NCBI GenBank assembly: GCA_963575745.1
Contig: CAUYUJ010000880.1
Coordinates: 145,001 to 209,000, forward strand
From: Prorocentrum cordatum
Lineage: Eukaryota; Sar; Dinophyceae; Prorocentrales; Prorocentraceae
Reading direction: 5' to 3'
DNA length: 64,000 bases
A program made the position numbers and the translations under genes. The notes under the pieces were generated by a model. The model worked only from the letters and a program-made list of their open reading frames with translations. It searched no databases and was not told the origin of the DNA. Below are positions 20,791 through 32,130 of this stretch, one piece after another (positions within the stretch are counted from its first letter, which is position 1; each line of letters opens with the position of its first letter).

Positions 20791-22692
20791 TAAAGCTAAG
20801 CTAAAGCTAAGCTAAAGCTAAGCTCAAGCTAAGCTAAAGCTAAGCTAAAGCTAAGCTGAAGCTAAGCTAAAGCTAAGCTAAGGCTAAGCTAACACTAGGC
20901 TAAAGCTAAGCTAAATCTAAGCTGAAGCTAAGCTAAAGCTAAGCTAAATCTAAGCTAAAGCTAAGCTAAAGCTGAGCTAAAGCTGAGCTAAAGCTAAGCT
21001 AAAGCTAAGCTAAAGCTAAGCTACTGCTAAGCTGAAGCTAAGCTAAAGCTAAGCTGAAGCTAAACTAAAGCTAAGCTGAAGCTAAGCTAACACTAAGCTG
21101 AAGCTAAGCTAAGGCTAAGCTAACACTAAGCTAAAGCTAAGCTAACACTAAGCTAAAGCTAAGCTAACACTAACCTGAAGCTAAGCTAAAGCTAAGCTAA
21201 AGCTAAGCTGAAGCTAAGATAAAGCTAAGCTAAATCTAAGCTAAAGCTAAGCTAAGGCTAAGTTAAGGCTAAGCTAAGGCTAAGCTAAGGCTAAGCTAAA
21301 GCTAAGCTAAAGCTAAGATAAAGCTAAGCTAAAGCTAAGATAAAGCTAAGCTAACGCTAAGCTAAAGCTAAGCTGAAGCTAAGCTAAAGCTACGCTGAAG
21401 CTAAACTAACGCTAAGCTCAAGCTAAGCTAACACTAAGCTGAAGCTAAGCTAACGCTAAGCTAAAGCTAAGCTAACACTAAGCTGAAGCTAAGCTAAGGC
21501 TAAGCTAACACTAAACTAAAGCTAAGCTAGCACTAAGCTGAAGCTAAGCTAAAGCTAAGCTAAAGCTAAGCTAACACTGAGCTGAAGCTAAGCTAAAGCT
21601 AAGCTAAAGCTAAGCTAAGGCTAAGCTAAGGCTAAGCTAAGGCTAAGCTAAGGCTAAGCTAACACTATGCTAAAGCTAAGCTAAAGCTAAGCTAAAGCTA
21701 AGCTAAAGCTAAAGCTACATATAAGCTAAAGCTAAGCTAACATTGAGCTAAAGCTAAGCTAAAGCTAAGCTAAAGCTAAGCTGAAGCTAAGCGACAGCTA
21801 AGCTAAAGCTAAGCTAAGGCTAAGCTAAAGCTAAGCTGAAGCTAAGCTGATGCTAAGCTGAAGCTAAGCTAAAGCTAAGCTAAAGCTAAGCTGAAGCTAA
21901 GCTAAAGCTAAGCTGCCGCTAAGCTAAAGCTAAGCTAAAGCTGAGCTAAAGCTAAGCTGAAGTTAAGCTACAGCTAAGCTGCAGCTAAGCTAACACTAAG
22001 CTGAAGCTAAGCTAAGGCTAAGCTAACACTAAGCTAAAGCTAAGCTAACACTAAGCCAAAGCTAAGCTAACACTAAGCTGAAGCTAAGCTAAAGCTAAGC
22101 TAAAGCTAAGCTGAAGATAAGCAACATCTAAGCTACAGCTAAGCTAAGGCTAAGCTAAGGTTAAACTAAGGCTAAGCTAAGGCTAATATGAAGCTAAGCT
22201 AAAGCTAAGCTAACGCTAAGCTAAAGCTGAGCTAAAGCTAAGCTGAAGCTAAGCTAACGCTAAGCTAAAGCTAAGCTAACACTAAGCTGAAGCTAAGCTA
22301 AGGCTAAGCTAACACTAAACTAAAGCTAAGCTAGCACTAAGCTGAAGCTAAGCTAAAGCTAAGGTAAAGCTAAGCTAACACTGAGCTGAAGCTAAGCTAA
22401 AGCTAAGCTAAAGCTAAGCTAAGGCTAAGCTAAGGCTAAGCTAAGGCTAAGCCAAGGCTAAGCTAACACTATGCTACAGCTAAGCTAAGGCTAAGCAAAA
22501 GCTAAGCTAAAGCTAAGCTAACACTAAGCTGAAGCTAAGCTAAAGCTAAGCTAAAGCTAAGCTAAAGCTAAGCTAAAGCTAAGCTACAGCTAAGTTACAG
22601 CTAAGCTAAGGCTAAGCTAACACTAAACTAAAGCTAAGCTAAAGCTAAGCTAAAGCGAAAGCTAAAGCTAAAGCTAAAGCTAAGGCTAAAGC
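20791..22692. repeat. 12-bp satellite CTAAAGCTAAGC, 1.9 kb
   Basis: Tandem 12-mers of CTAAAGCTAAGC with recurring variants CTGAAGCTAAGC, CTAACACTAAGC and CTAAGGCTAAGC. Variant order repeats at long range: a string centred on the rare CTAGCAC at 21527 recurs at 22331 (804 bases), and another around 21091 recurs at 21994 (903 bases). The array therefore has higher-order duplications. No gene in this span. Confidence 0.95.
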
Positions 22693-22835
22693 TCCCAGGG
22701 GACTGGGGGAACCGCGGGGCGGGGACTGGGGTAACCGCCCGGGGCGGTTAGCATTGCCCGGCCCTTTAAGCAAAGAGAGTAAGAACCCTTCTAGGCAGAG
22801 CCTAGGCAGGGAAAAAAAACGTCACAGGTGCAATT

Positions 22836-22972
22836 TCTCGGAGGTCCGCGCGGATGTCTTGGATCGGCGCTGGGCCCCAGGGCGGCGCCGCCGCCCCCGC
22901 CCCTGGCGCGCTCCGCGCGCCAGGGAAGGGGTTCAGCGCCGATCCAAGAGATTCTCGCGGCTCTCCGAGAAG
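22836..22972. mobile_element. Family G GC-rich foldback, copy G2
   Basis: The left end CTCGGAGGTCCGCGCGGA and the right end TCTCGCGGCTCTCCGAGA are inverted. The middle holds GATCGGCGCTGGGCCCC opposed to GGGGTTCAGCGCCGATC, and a GC hairpin core GGCGCGCTCCGCGCGCC. Confidence 0.7.
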
Positions 22973-25479
22973 CGGTGTTGGTGCCTTGTGTTGTGCCCTC
23001 TATGGGTTCGCCTCGAAACCTTGGTCAGGTCGCGCACGTGGGCAGATCCGGGGGGGTGGGAGGGAGTCTTGAGGGAGGGCGAGGGGCGGAGTCCACGGGC
23101 GGGGAAGGAGAAAGGTGCATCAGTTTTCTTGGCAGCAATCCCGGGGCGGCTTCTTCGTTCAGGGGCCACCTTCTCGCGGGCTCGGGTGGCCGAGCATGAG
23201 CTGCAGCTGCCGTCGCGCTGGTTCGACGGGTTGCACTGGCGATCTGCTGGGCACGCGCTGGCGCAAGTGGCTTGTGCGCCGCGCCCCGTCGGCGACGACC
23301 GCCTGGGCCCTTTCTTTGCCCCCGTTGGGCGTGATGCCGCCCTTCGATGTCAAGTACACGCCGGTCGTTGAAGGTGTATAGTTTTGGATCCCCGGATCCC
23401 GATCTGCTTTAGCCGCCTTCCTACTTCAAGAGTCCAGCGGTTTTCCCTCGTCCCGCCCTCTTCAGGGGGCGGGCGGAAACCGAATCTGCTTCTAACGCCT
23501 TCCGACCGATGGGTACGCGGATGGGTACGCGGAGATACGCGCACGGCGTTGAGTTTGCCCTCGCCCTTTGCCGCATGGCCACGTGCCACGCCTGTGCGCA
23601 TTATACAACGAGGACAGTCGTATGCAGGCAGCATCTCGAGAACACTTTTTGATTACAATGGCGACGTTGAGATATCAGCACGGGGCACACGTTGGGCAAG
23701 GGAGGGGCCTGCTTCGGGAGGCATTGGAAACTCTTCTAGCAGGACGTCATTGGTCGATACATTACTTGCCTGGTCCGCGCCTGTGTCCTCCGCCATGTTC
23801 GGCAGCGACAATAGGCATCTCGCCAAGCACATCGTGATGCGTGTGTGGACATGGGAGCTCCGCCTTTCTCACGTAAAGGTTTGGAGCTGAAGCGCAGACC
23901 AGATGAGAGTTGCTCTATAATGCCAGGGCGTCCCAGATGATCACGCGTTGGTTTGCCAAGCAAGGCCAGTCGCCGCTGCACCATAAGTTTGTCGTGCCCG
24001 TATTCGAGCATGCCTGGAGGGAGCGATGCGTCCAGTCTCCCAGCGGCAGTTGCCTTCTCCAGACTGCACGAGGCTTCCGAGGGAGAGCCTCCTGGGAGAC
24101 GGCGCGAACCTTGAGCGAACGACGACGCAGAGTGTATGGTGAAGTGCATGTGAGGCACAGATGCGAATGGGAAATCGTGTTGTGCCTCGCTTTCGGTTCG
24201 GTTTGGAGGACCACGCGGGACTCGTGCGACAACATGTCGGGATGGTGAATCTTATTCCAAATGTTTCTGAAGAGCATTTGCACGCATTGACAGTTTCCAG
24301 CCGCCGTAGCTTCGGAGGTCCAGAGGAGCGCGGCGTGATTTCGATGGTGCCCGGCCGCTAACGGGGACAACCCGGCCGAAATATTTTCCGACCGCTCGCG
24401 TGGCTGCTTTTCGGGCCGAGCAAAAGGGGGGATATGGGGAAGGGGGGGTTACGAAATCTGCTGCACGCAGCTGGTTTCGGCCCCGGCGCCGGGCCCATTC
24501 CTCGATACATGGCCGCCTCCCAGCGCCGGGAGGCGCTGGGAAAATCAGCTACGTGAGCTGATTCTCTACCCTGCCCTTTGCTATCCCCCCCTTTCTTTCC
24601 CCCCGATCTTTGTTTGCGCGGTGGGCTGCAAGCCTTTAACAGCAGTGGCTTGCCGACGCGCCCCTCTCGCCGACGCGGCCTTGCTCCACGCGTTCGAACT
24701 CATCGCGGATAATGCGTCCCATCAACCAGATTATGTTTGGTCTCCGGCCGAAGAAATCGGCGATCCAGTCTTTTGGCACCTCTACGCCTATTTAAGAAGA
24801 TAACGGGTATCTTCGTCAATGTCATCACGAAGTTGTGGTAGGAGTTGGCTTGAATAGGTGCCACCCACCGTTTCTTCGGGGTCTACGTCGAATCGCCGCC
24901 GTTGTCGTTCTGCAAAGACCGTCGCTCTAGACGACGATTGCGCGGTGAATTTCTCCAAGTTCGTTTTGCCACCCAGTTTTGCCAAACGTGCTCGAACCAT
25001 GTACTGTTCGTCTTGTTGATTTCTACGTGCGCGTGCGCTTGTACATTATGTTTTTTTTGTGTTATGCCACAATACGTGGCATGAGGGACAGAAAGAAAGA
25101 ACATATGCATCCAATGACGACGGGACATACATACACCATACTTCATCACCGTCGAACAAGCGCATTCACAAACACACACGCGCACACACACAAACACTTC
25201 AGGCGCCACCAACGCACAGCAAACAAACACAACAACCTCCTCTCCCAAACAAAAAAAGTAAACCAACACATCGACTTACGGCTGCCACAAAAAATGTGTA
25301 CGCTTCGCGAGTCCCCGCCATCCCATCCAGAAACCCTGTCCACACGAGCTGACGGGACATTGAAAGCAGAGACGGACATAGTTAAGAAAGAGCGGTCAAA
25401 GAGAGGAGGGGGGAACGCGTTCAGCGAAGCTGGAGGCTACCTTGGAGCATCGGATGCCTTTTTGAAGCTATGTGTTTTT
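22973..25479. other. No supported gene
   Basis: Moderate-GC DNA with several short unrecognised open frames: 23115-23381 (88 codons), 23384-23890 (168 codons) and 24621-24803 (60 codons, reading FELIADNASHQPDYVWSPAE). None has a motif or convincing splice context. Around 24420-24600 there are opposing G-rich and C-rich tracts and small hairpins such as CCCAGCGCCGGGAGGCGCTGGG-like pairs, possibly another foldback. A short CA-rich run is at 25164-25200. Confidence 0.35.
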
Positions 25480-26640
25480 TTCAGGGGCGTTTCGGGGTCC
25501 TCTTGGGGCTCTTTTGGGGCATTTTGGGGCCCTCTTGGGGCTCTTTGGGGGGTCTTGGGGTCCTCTTGGGGCTCTTGCGGGCCCTCTTGGGGCCCCTCTT
25601 GGAGCCCTCTTGGAGCTCTCATGGGGCTCTCCTGGGAGCTTCGGAGGGTCTCAGGGGCCATCTTGGAGGCCATCGATCAAAAGGGGGGGTCTTGGATCTA
25701 GCCCCCCCCCCTTAACAACCCACGAAATCGCCTATGTGGGCCCTCTCGGGGCGCTCTTGCGGCGATCTGCGGCGCTCTTGGGGCCATTTGGGGGGCCTCT
25801 TGAGCCTCTCTTGGAGCTTTTTGTGGCCATGTTGGGACCATCTTGAAGCCCCCAAAGCGCATCGGAAGCGAAGGGACGAGAAGGCCAACGTCATCGATGC
25901 CTCTAAGTTGTTTGACGAATGTTGGCTTCCCGGGGAGGTCCAGAGGGATCTCCAGAAGCACTCGGGTCCGTCTTGTGGCCCTCGTGAGGCTTTTGAAGAC
26001 ATGTTCTTAGCTATCTTGAGCATTGTTCAGCTATCTTGGGCGATTCGGGAGGCCATCTGGGCCTCTATGGGGCCCTCTTGGGGACATCTTGGGGCAAAAA
26101 GGACATCCTGACACCTCGCAGCCACCCCCGCAGTTCCAGGGGAGGGTTTCGGCGGAGGGTTCAAGCTACCCGCCCGCCAGCAAGCCGGCTAGCTCACTCC
26201 CACCCGCCCTCCCAAGCATGTTCAGCGGTCGTCTTTTGATGGGCAGCTATTGGGAACCAACGCCGACCCAGATGCGCGACGCTTGAGCGATGTGCGCCAC
26301 GCGTGCCGGGGGCGCCACGCGCGCCAGGCACCCCTGGGGTCCGAGCGTGCCAGGCACGCCTGGGGCGCCAGATGCGCCACGTGCTCCGAATGCGCCAGGT
26401 GTGCCGCACACTCCAGCCGCGCCAGGTGCGCCACCTTCGGGGCACATGCAGAGTGCGCCAGGTGCGCCTGCGCACTTGACAGCACACATCGGGAAACAGG
26501 TCGGCCCCCAACCACCCTTGTCGGCAACCAATGCCCATCATTGTGTCTGGTTGGCCTGCGCACAGCAGGCCACGCGCCACCACCCCCGCCGTCCCTGTCA
26601 GAAACAGTGATCGCGGGATGGCCGCGCACGTTCCACATTT
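25480..26640. repeat. Dispersed family L repeat, copy 1
   Basis: The first part (25480-26110) is a degenerate array of TCTTGGGGC-type units. It passes through GGCCATCGATCAAAAGGGGGGG and ends near GACATCTTGGGGC. The second part (about 26140-26640) has GTTCAAGCTACCCGCCCGCC, then short GTGCGCCAG repeats and GGGATGGCCGCGCACG. The same order of blocks occurs at 58425-59380. Gly/Pro/Trp-rich translations (for example GALLGPSWG) are repeat artefacts. Confidence 0.7.
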
Positions 26641-26739
26641 AGCCGCGAGGTGCGGAGGAGGAGGAGGAGGAGGAGGAGGAGGAGGAGCTTCTGGCATCCT
26701 CCCCCCCCCGAGGGCCCCGCGAGCGCGCGTGGCCCCCAG

Positions 26740-26810
26740 GCGCGGGGCTCATGTTCTACTGCAGCACCCAGACAGGCGAGGAGCACCGCTACGCCCCGCG
26801 CCCAGGGGGC
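26740..26810 (+). CDS. Possible short exon with WW-like segment
   Basis: After GGCCCCCAG one frame reads AGLMFYCSTQTGEEHRYAPR then PGG. The aromatic pair followed by a Thr-Gln-Thr-Gly-Glu turn and a late Pro recalls the second half of a WW domain (peptide-binding module), but the signature tryptophans are not both present in this short piece. Donor position is unclear. Confidence 0.2.
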
Positions 26811-26814
26811 ATAG

Positions 26815-27112
26815 CGCGCCGCCGCCGTCGTCGATGCCGTTCTCGTCGACGTCGTCGCCGCTGTCGTCGTCGCCGAGAAACCAAGACGCGTAGACGAGAA
26901 CCGCCTGATAACGTTCCTACTTCAGCGCCGCGGGTCAACATGACTGTTGCTTCCTGACCATCCTAAATCGTGCCAGGACACGTCGTCGTCGGGTCGTCGC
27001 CGAAGACGCCGTCTTCGAAGACCGCGTCGTCGTCGGCGTCGGCGGCGTCGCCGTCGTCGCCGCCGTCGTCGACGTCGTCGACGTCGCCGCGCTGTCGCCG
27101 TCGGCGTCGCCT
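26815..27112. repeat. CGTCGC-type triplet repeats, two patches
   Basis: CGTCGTCGCCG-like irregular triplets at 26820-26890 and 26978-27112, separated by non-repetitive sequence. Arg- and Ala-rich translations here are artefacts. Confidence 0.7.
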
Positions 27113-27439
27113 CGGTGAAACGCAGACATGGTGCAAGGCGTGTGGATGAGCGACGGATCCCGCTGCCGCGCACATTCGACGCGCCCCGTCGCCAAATCGA
27201 GCAGCACTGGGGCAGTGTTCCGAGGGGTCGTTCCCCTTCGAGACACAGCTCCCGTGCCGCCTCGCGCCCGCGCGGATCAGCAATGCATGTTGGCGCGCGC
27301 CGGTGTCTCTCCGTGGCCCGCCGCCGACGCAGGGGAGGCAGGGACAGGAGGAGTGCAGGCAGCGCGCCCAGTAAGGGCGCGCGCCTGCATGCAGGGTGCC
27401 CTCGTGTCCTCGCCTCTGCGGCCCGTCTTTTCGCCGTTC

Positions 27440-27700
27440 CCGCTGGCCGCCCGCTCCGCCCCAAAAAATCCGACTTCGGCCTCCGAGGGCACTGCGCCCC
27501 TGCCACCCATCCTTACAGTCAAAAACCCTAATAGGGACGCGCGACTTTGCTCAGGGTACCCTTGCGCTTCCTTGCTCTTCCTTGCTCGTGCGTCCTTGAG
27601 GTTTTCGTCGTCCGCCGCCCCCAGAAATCCCAACTTTGGCTCCCAAGGGCATTGCGTCCTTACCGCGCGCCCTTATCAGGGTTTTTTGACTGCACAATCG
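27440..27700. repeat. Two tandem 160-bp diverged units
   Basis: CGCCCCAAAAAATCCGACTT with GGCCTCCGAGGGCACTGCG (27455-27520) recurs as CGCCCCCAGAAATCCCAACT with GGCTCCCAAGGGCATTGCG (27617-27680), a 160-base offset. Sequence is unlike the 160-bp satellite at 14 kb. Confidence 0.6.
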
Positions 27701-27852
27701 AAGCCGATCGTAAGGATGGGCTCAGATCTGTACCGTTCCCTCGCTGTCGCTCTTATTGGGGCCTCTGCGGAGGCCATCGTCGTTTTGGCTGAAGCGTCAC
27801 CGCAGCGTGGGAGTCGGCAGTCAGATCGGCAGAAGCGCAAAACTCTTGGCGG

Positions 27853-28000
27853 CGGTCCGTGCGGACCTCTCGGGTCGGCGCCGGGCCCCTCCCCGAGGGC
27901 GCCTCGGGCGCCCGCTCGCGGCGCGCTCGGGGCGCCAGGCCGGGGAGCGGGAGGGGCGCAGCGCCAGCCCCGGAAAGCCGCGCAGACCTTCAAAGCACGG
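27853..28000. mobile_element. Family G GC-rich foldback, copy G3 (diverged)
   Basis: Starts CGGTCCGTGCGGACCTCTCG with GGTCGGCGCCGGGCCCC, a central GCGCGCTCGGGGCGCC hairpin, and a right end GCGCCAGCCCCGG...AGCCGCGCAGACC. It matches the layout of other G elements. Confidence 0.5.
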
Positions 28001-28046
28001 AGTACGCACGTGAGCGACGCGACAAAAAAAAACGGCTCGTCGTCAG

Positions 28047-28295
28047 CGAGGCGGAGGAGGAGGAGGAGGAGGAGGAGGAGGAGGAGGAGAGGAGGAGGAG
28101 GGGGAAGGGGTAGGGGGGGGGGAGGCAGAAAGGGGCGGGGAGGGGGAGTGGAGGGGGAGGGGGAGGGGGAGGGGGGGGAGGGGAGGGGAGGGGGAGGGGG
28201 AGGGAGGGGGAGGGGGGCGGAGGAGGGAGGGGAGGAAGGAGGAGGAGGAGGAGGGAGGAGGAGGAGGAGGAGGAGGAAGAGGAGGAGGAGGAGGA
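28047..28295. repeat. (GGA)n / G-rich microsatellite
   Basis: GGA repeats with a G4-AG-like core (28108-28220: GGGGGAGG units). The runs of four or more G make it a plausible G-quadruplex former. Confidence 0.9.
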
Positions 28296-28324
28296 GTCTC
28301 CCCCGCAAAAAAACGTTGCCCGCG

Positions 28325-28482
28325 TGAAGTCGCGCGTAAGCACCCTCGCTTCGAATGTCGCGTGCCGCGCTGGCGGCCCGCGTGAGCCACCGCGTGAGGT
28401 CGCTGCGCCATCTTGCGTAAGGATCGCGCAAGAGCCGCTGTTGATCGTCGCTCACGTGTTGGCTACTTCGCCTTGCCCAGGC
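28325..28482. mobile_element. Fragment matching the region just upstream of the LINE at 43.7 kb
   Basis: GTCGCGCGTAAG, CGTGCCGCGCTGGCGGCCCG, GAGCCACCGC and GATCGTCGCTCACGTG occur in the same order and spacing at 43661-43785. Since that stretch precedes the LINE ORF1, this may be a stray 5'-end copy, or a separate repeat that the LINE landed in. Confidence 0.45.
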
Positions 28483-28483
28483 A

Positions 28484-28797
28484 CCGCCGTGTGGCGCAAC
28501 AAACCACGACCGGCAGTTCACCACCCCCAGCTGGGGATAGGCCCCTCGAACTCCGAAGGGAGCAGCCCACCTCCCCATCTAAGGGGGTATATCGGCCACG
28601 GGGCCCTGGCCACGCGAGTGAGGATAGGGATCGGTTCCACGATGCTCAGTCAGCTTCCACGGCGCTCCATCGGCTTTCTAAGGATCCGTCCGGGGCGGCT
28701 CCGAGAGGGGGCCGAATCCCTTCCGAGGACCAGCCTCGCCTTCCTGGAGTGCCAACTCCCCCTCGCCTTCCCCGGCCAGAAATCCGCTCGGAGCTTC
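28484..28797 (+). other. Unrecognised protein-like open stretch
   Basis: The frame open from 28413 reads PLELRREQPTSPSKGVYRPR and DRFHDAQSASTALHRLSKDP before entering a CCT tract. It is Pro/Arg/Ser-rich with no known domain. After the tract another frame reads EVIGQVKSYVSAEEGAPLPE. It could be a retroelement ORF1-type remnant, given the LINE-like sequence directly upstream. Confidence 0.2.
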
Positions 28798-28901
28798 TCT
28801 TCCTCCTCCTCCTCTCCTTCCTCCTCCTCCTCCTCCTCCTCCTCCTCCTCCTCCTCCTCCTCCTCCTCCTCCTCCTCCTCCTCCTCCTCCTCCCCCCCTT
28901 T
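28798..28901. repeat. (CCT)n microsatellite
   Basis: CCT/TCC repeats, nearly pure from 28820 to 28892. Confidence 0.9.
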
Positions 28902-28989
28902 CTCGTGGGCGCCCCGGGAGATCGCCCGCTGAGGTCATCGGCCAGGTTAAGAGCTACGTCTCCGCGGAGGAGGGTGCCCCGCTGCCCGA

Positions 28990-29160
28990 GCTCGTTGTCG
29001 TTCTTCGCCGTCGTTCGCCGTCATTCGTCGTCGTTGCTGCTGTGTGTCGTTCGTCGTCGTCGTTCGTCGCCACCGTCGCCACCGTCGTTGTCGCCACCGT
29101 CGTCGCCGTCGTCGTCGTCACCGTTGTCGTCGCCGTCGCCGTCGCCGTCGTCGTCAAAGA
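28990..29160. repeat. (CGT)n / CGCCGT triplet repeat
   Basis: Degenerate GTCGTCGCC triplets. The poly-Val and poly-Thr frames are repeat products. A (GA)14-like run follows at 29470-29495. Confidence 0.8.
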
Positions 29161-29583
29161 CGATTACCGTCGTAGTCCTCGTCGTCGGCCGCAGCCGCCT
29201 TCGGTGCAGTCGTCGTCGGCAGCCGGCGTATGGGCAGTCGCAGTTGCCGTATTGGCGGCCGCGGCCGTCGCGCCGTCCGCGGCGCCTGCTCGCCCTTCAT
29301 GGAGTGCGGCCAGGCAGCGCCCCTGATGCTCCCGCAGCCTTTCCCTCCCCGAGCCCCCGCGCCTCTCGTGCCGCCCCCCCCCGTCCTAGGGTGAGTGCGG
29401 CGGGCGCGTCGAGGGGCACCCGACAGGAGGGCCGGCCAAGACGCGCCACCGTTCGGGCCTGGCCGGCGCGGAGAGAGAGAGAGAGAGAGAGAGAGCGGCG
29501 CTCGAGGAGTCACGCGCCGCAGCGTTCCATGGGGTGAGGACCAGCAACTTCCCAACCTGCTCTGGCCCCACTTGGGAGGCCCT

Positions 29584-29721
29584 TGGCATCGCTCGGACAT
29601 GTGCATTTTTCAAATTTTTCCTTCGGCGAGGGCCATCGAGGAGCATCCTTGATCGTTTGGCGAAAAAGCCACGCACGAAACCGAACAAAAACACAGGGCA
29701 TGGACGTCCGAGCGATGGCCA
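29584..29721. mobile_element. Family H foldback, copy H1
   Basis: The left end TGGCATCGCTCGGACATGTG is inverted at the right end GACGTCCGAGCGATGGCCA. The interior has CCTTCGGCGAGG, CATCGAGGAGCATCCTTGAT and GCACGAAACCGAACAAAA. Copies at 39363 and 52933 share the whole length. Confidence 0.75.
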
Positions 29722-29823
29722 GCATGCCGATGGCGCCGATGCATCGCCGACGTCGCTGGTGAATCGCCCATGCATCGGCGATGCATCGGCGATACGTCGC
29801 GGTCCTCTGGCCCCATCTGTATT
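29722..29823. mobile_element. Family A partial copy A5
   Basis: GATGCATCGCCGACG and CATGCATCGGCGATGCATCG palindromes are followed by GGTCCTCTGGCCCCATCTG, matching the right half of family A. No left TIR is seen; it abuts the right end of H1. Confidence 0.5.
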
Positions 29824-30584
29824 CAACCCGTACAGCCAGAACGATCGACTTCCCAAGGGTACCCCTTCTCATCCTTGCCTCCTCGGTCATCGTCGGCCCA
29901 TCCTCGACCACTTTCGATGGTCTCGGCGTGGGCGTCCAAGGCTCTTGCACCTTTACCGCGCGTCCTCATTACACGGGTTGATTGTGTTTCCTATTGGCGC
30001 TGGGCCCCCCTCAATCCGCTCTTACGAAAGGCGCACATTGTCGTGAATATGTGTCGAAGCGCCGTCTCGAAAATATTTGATGCTGCAGAGTGCGGCCCCC
30101 CCTTCGCGAGCCTCCTGCATGCACGGCGGGTCCCGCAAACAACGCGTTCGCGTGTCCAACCCGACGTTACACCGAGCGAAAGTCTAAATCTGTTGCGCCT
30201 AGTTTCTGCGCCACAATTTCGGATGGCCTGGTGCCTCGATGTAGTACGCAGCCGTGGCATTCCGGCCTCCGTGGGTAATTCAGCGGGTACATGAAAAGCA
30301 CACTGTCTGGCAACACTGACACTTTCGATCTGGCCCGGCAAAGTACTTCATAATTGTCTTAAAGCCACGTCTGGCGCGCACATGCGAAAGCAAGCCTTCG
30401 CGCGTGCTGACACGCTGCGTGTACTCGGTGCGCGGGAACGGGTCTATATTCGTTGTGCCTTTCGCTGTCTCCAGGTCTCCCGTTGATTTTGCGAAACGAA
30501 TGGCGCGAAAAGTCACGCATCGACACCCCAATCGCTAATCATTGCCGACAGGGTCTGGGTATCCCGAACTTGCCCAAGAACCTG
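29824..30584. other. No supported gene
   Basis: Moderate-GC DNA without recognised motifs; open frames are short and uninformative. Confidence 0.4.
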
Positions 30585-30672
30585 CGGATTCACGATCGGG
30601 GGCCAGTCGCCGATTCATCGGCCATGTATCGCCGATTCCAGCTCGATGTGCCTCCCCCATGCCATCCCCCCC
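30585..30672. mobile_element. Family B partial copy B3
   Basis: Contains TCGGGGGCCAGTCGCCGATT, ATCGCCGATTCCAGCTCGAT and CCCCCATGCC in the same order as the right half of B1 (34568-34748). The left end is missing. Confidence 0.5.
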
Positions 30673-30705
30673 GAATTCGAAAAGAAAGATTGCAACAACA
30701 CGACA

Positions 30706-30835
30706 TTTTGGCGGTCCGACTGGATTCCATGGATCTGCGCTGAGCCCCCCCTTTGGCGCGCTCCGGGGGCGCCGCCCAGGGCGCCGCCAGGGGGGGCCCG
30801 GCGCAGATCCGAGGCATCCGCGCAGACTGTCGAGT
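30706..30835. mobile_element. Family G GC-rich foldback, copy G4 (diverged)
   Basis: GGATCTGCGCTGAGCCCCCC is opposed to GGCCCGGCGCAGATCC around a GGCGCGCTCCGGGGGCGCC core. Confidence 0.6.
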
Positions 30836-30896
30836 GCTTCTGCTCACGCCGCCGTCGTGTCGCCCTCCGCCGATCGCTGCCACGCATGGGAGCCGA

Positions 30897-31082
30897 GAGT
30901 GTGTGCGTGTGCGTGTGCGTGTGCGTGTGCGTGTGTGTGTGCGTGCGCACGCGTGCGCGTGCGCGTGCGCGTGCGCGTGCGCGTGCGCGTGCGCGTGTGC
31001 GTGTGCGTGTGCGTGTGCGTGTGTGTGCGTGTGTGTCGTGTGTGTGTGTGTGTGTGTTGTGTGTTGTGTGTGTGTGTGTGCG
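30897..31082. repeat. (GTGTGC)n then (GCGTGC)n then (GT)n microsatellite
   Basis: GTGTGC units to about 30945, GTGCGC units to about 31000, then mostly GTGTGT. The Cys/Val and His/Thr frames are artefacts. Confidence 0.95.
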
Positions 31083-31700
31083 AAGACCGCTCCCCTGCCC
31101 CTTCTATCCATTTATCCTGCTATGTTCTCGGTTCAGGAAGGTGACGGTCCTATTGGAAAACGTACCTGATGACCATCGGGCCGTGAGAGGGAAAAAGGAC
31201 GCTGTCGCTCTCTCAACCCGTCCTTTGCCAACGGATTCGACGGTAGGTTCGACCCTTGGGTTCGCAACTCTCGCTCACACCGAGAGCGGGCCGGGACGAC
31301 GTGGCGAGCACGAGTTCCATCCATCAGGAGGGAACAAAAACAATGACACCATTAATCGTCCACTCCCAGGAACATATGGGACAATTTGGCAAGTGGGGGG
31401 GGGGACGACGGACATCCAGAAGATATGGAAAAGTATATGGAATCTTGGGGTTCGTGTGTATATTTATGTGTGTATTCATGTGTGTGTGTGTGAGTGTGTC
31501 CTTGGGCCCCTCGATCCAGGGCGGCCCCGACCCGGCGGGGCCCCCTGGCAGCCAGGGGCCCGCCCGTCCCGCGGCACGCAAGGGTTGGCGGCCTCGCACG
31601 GCCGCGGCGCGCAGCGGCGAGCGCAGCCGTCGCCGCGCCCTCGCGGTGGGGGTCCCGGGGCCTGGTCCCTCGGAGAGCCCCGGGCTTTCGGTGATGGTCC
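31083..31700. other. No supported gene
   Basis: Moderate-GC then GC-rich DNA, with a short GTGTATTTATGTGTG-like run at 31450-31500. Nothing recognisable. Confidence 0.4.
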
Positions 31701-31930
31701 AGCAGTGACGAGGCGTCCTGGCTCGCCTATAGGCCTACCAAAGAATGTTCTAAGAACCTGTTGTGTGGTTTCAACGGAATGGTCTTCGAACATGTCGGGC
31801 TGGGGCTGTCTTGTTTTAACACATCGGGTTTATGTTCTAAAAACAGTGTTGTTGTTCTTAGAACATGTGTGGATTCTAAGAACATTTCGTGGTAGGACTG
31901 TTGGAATGCTGGGACAATCGGTCCCTGCTC
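31701..31930. mobile_element. Family D foldback, copy D2
   Basis: The left terminus AGCAGTGACGAGGCGTCCTG then GCTCGCCTATAGGCCTACC is an imperfect inverted repeat of the right terminus GGTAGGACTGTTGGAATGCT then GGGACAATCGGTCCCTGCTC. The interior carries four TTCTAAGAAC/TTCTTAGAAC palindromes and ATTTCGTGG opposed to its complement. About 230 bp, no ORF. One of seven D copies. Confidence 0.8.
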
Positions 31931-32130
31931 AAAATGGGGGGGGCGATAAATTGGGGGGCGTCGAGGGTTGCACGACAGGGGCTTTAAAGGGGCCCTAAAC
32001 GAGCGCCCTAGAGCCCCGAAGGTGCACGAAAGGTGCATTTTTTCTTACCCCCCCCATCCATCGCCCCCCCATCAGTTAACGCCCCAGAACTGGGCGGGTG
32101 GTGATTCTCGGGGGCGGCAAAGAGTGAGGG

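Noticed and set aside
20791-22692. CRISPR array
   Set aside because: Continuous 12-bp tandem repeat without spacers; eukaryotic context.
25480-25700. Gly/Trp/Pro-rich frame GALLGPSWG as a structural repeat protein
   Set aside because: Repeated in all frames because of TCTTGGGGC units; also found as non-coding units elsewhere in the window.
26247-26640. Collagen-like GAPGVPGT frames
   Set aside because: Produced by GTGCGCCAG-type nucleotide repeats on both strands.
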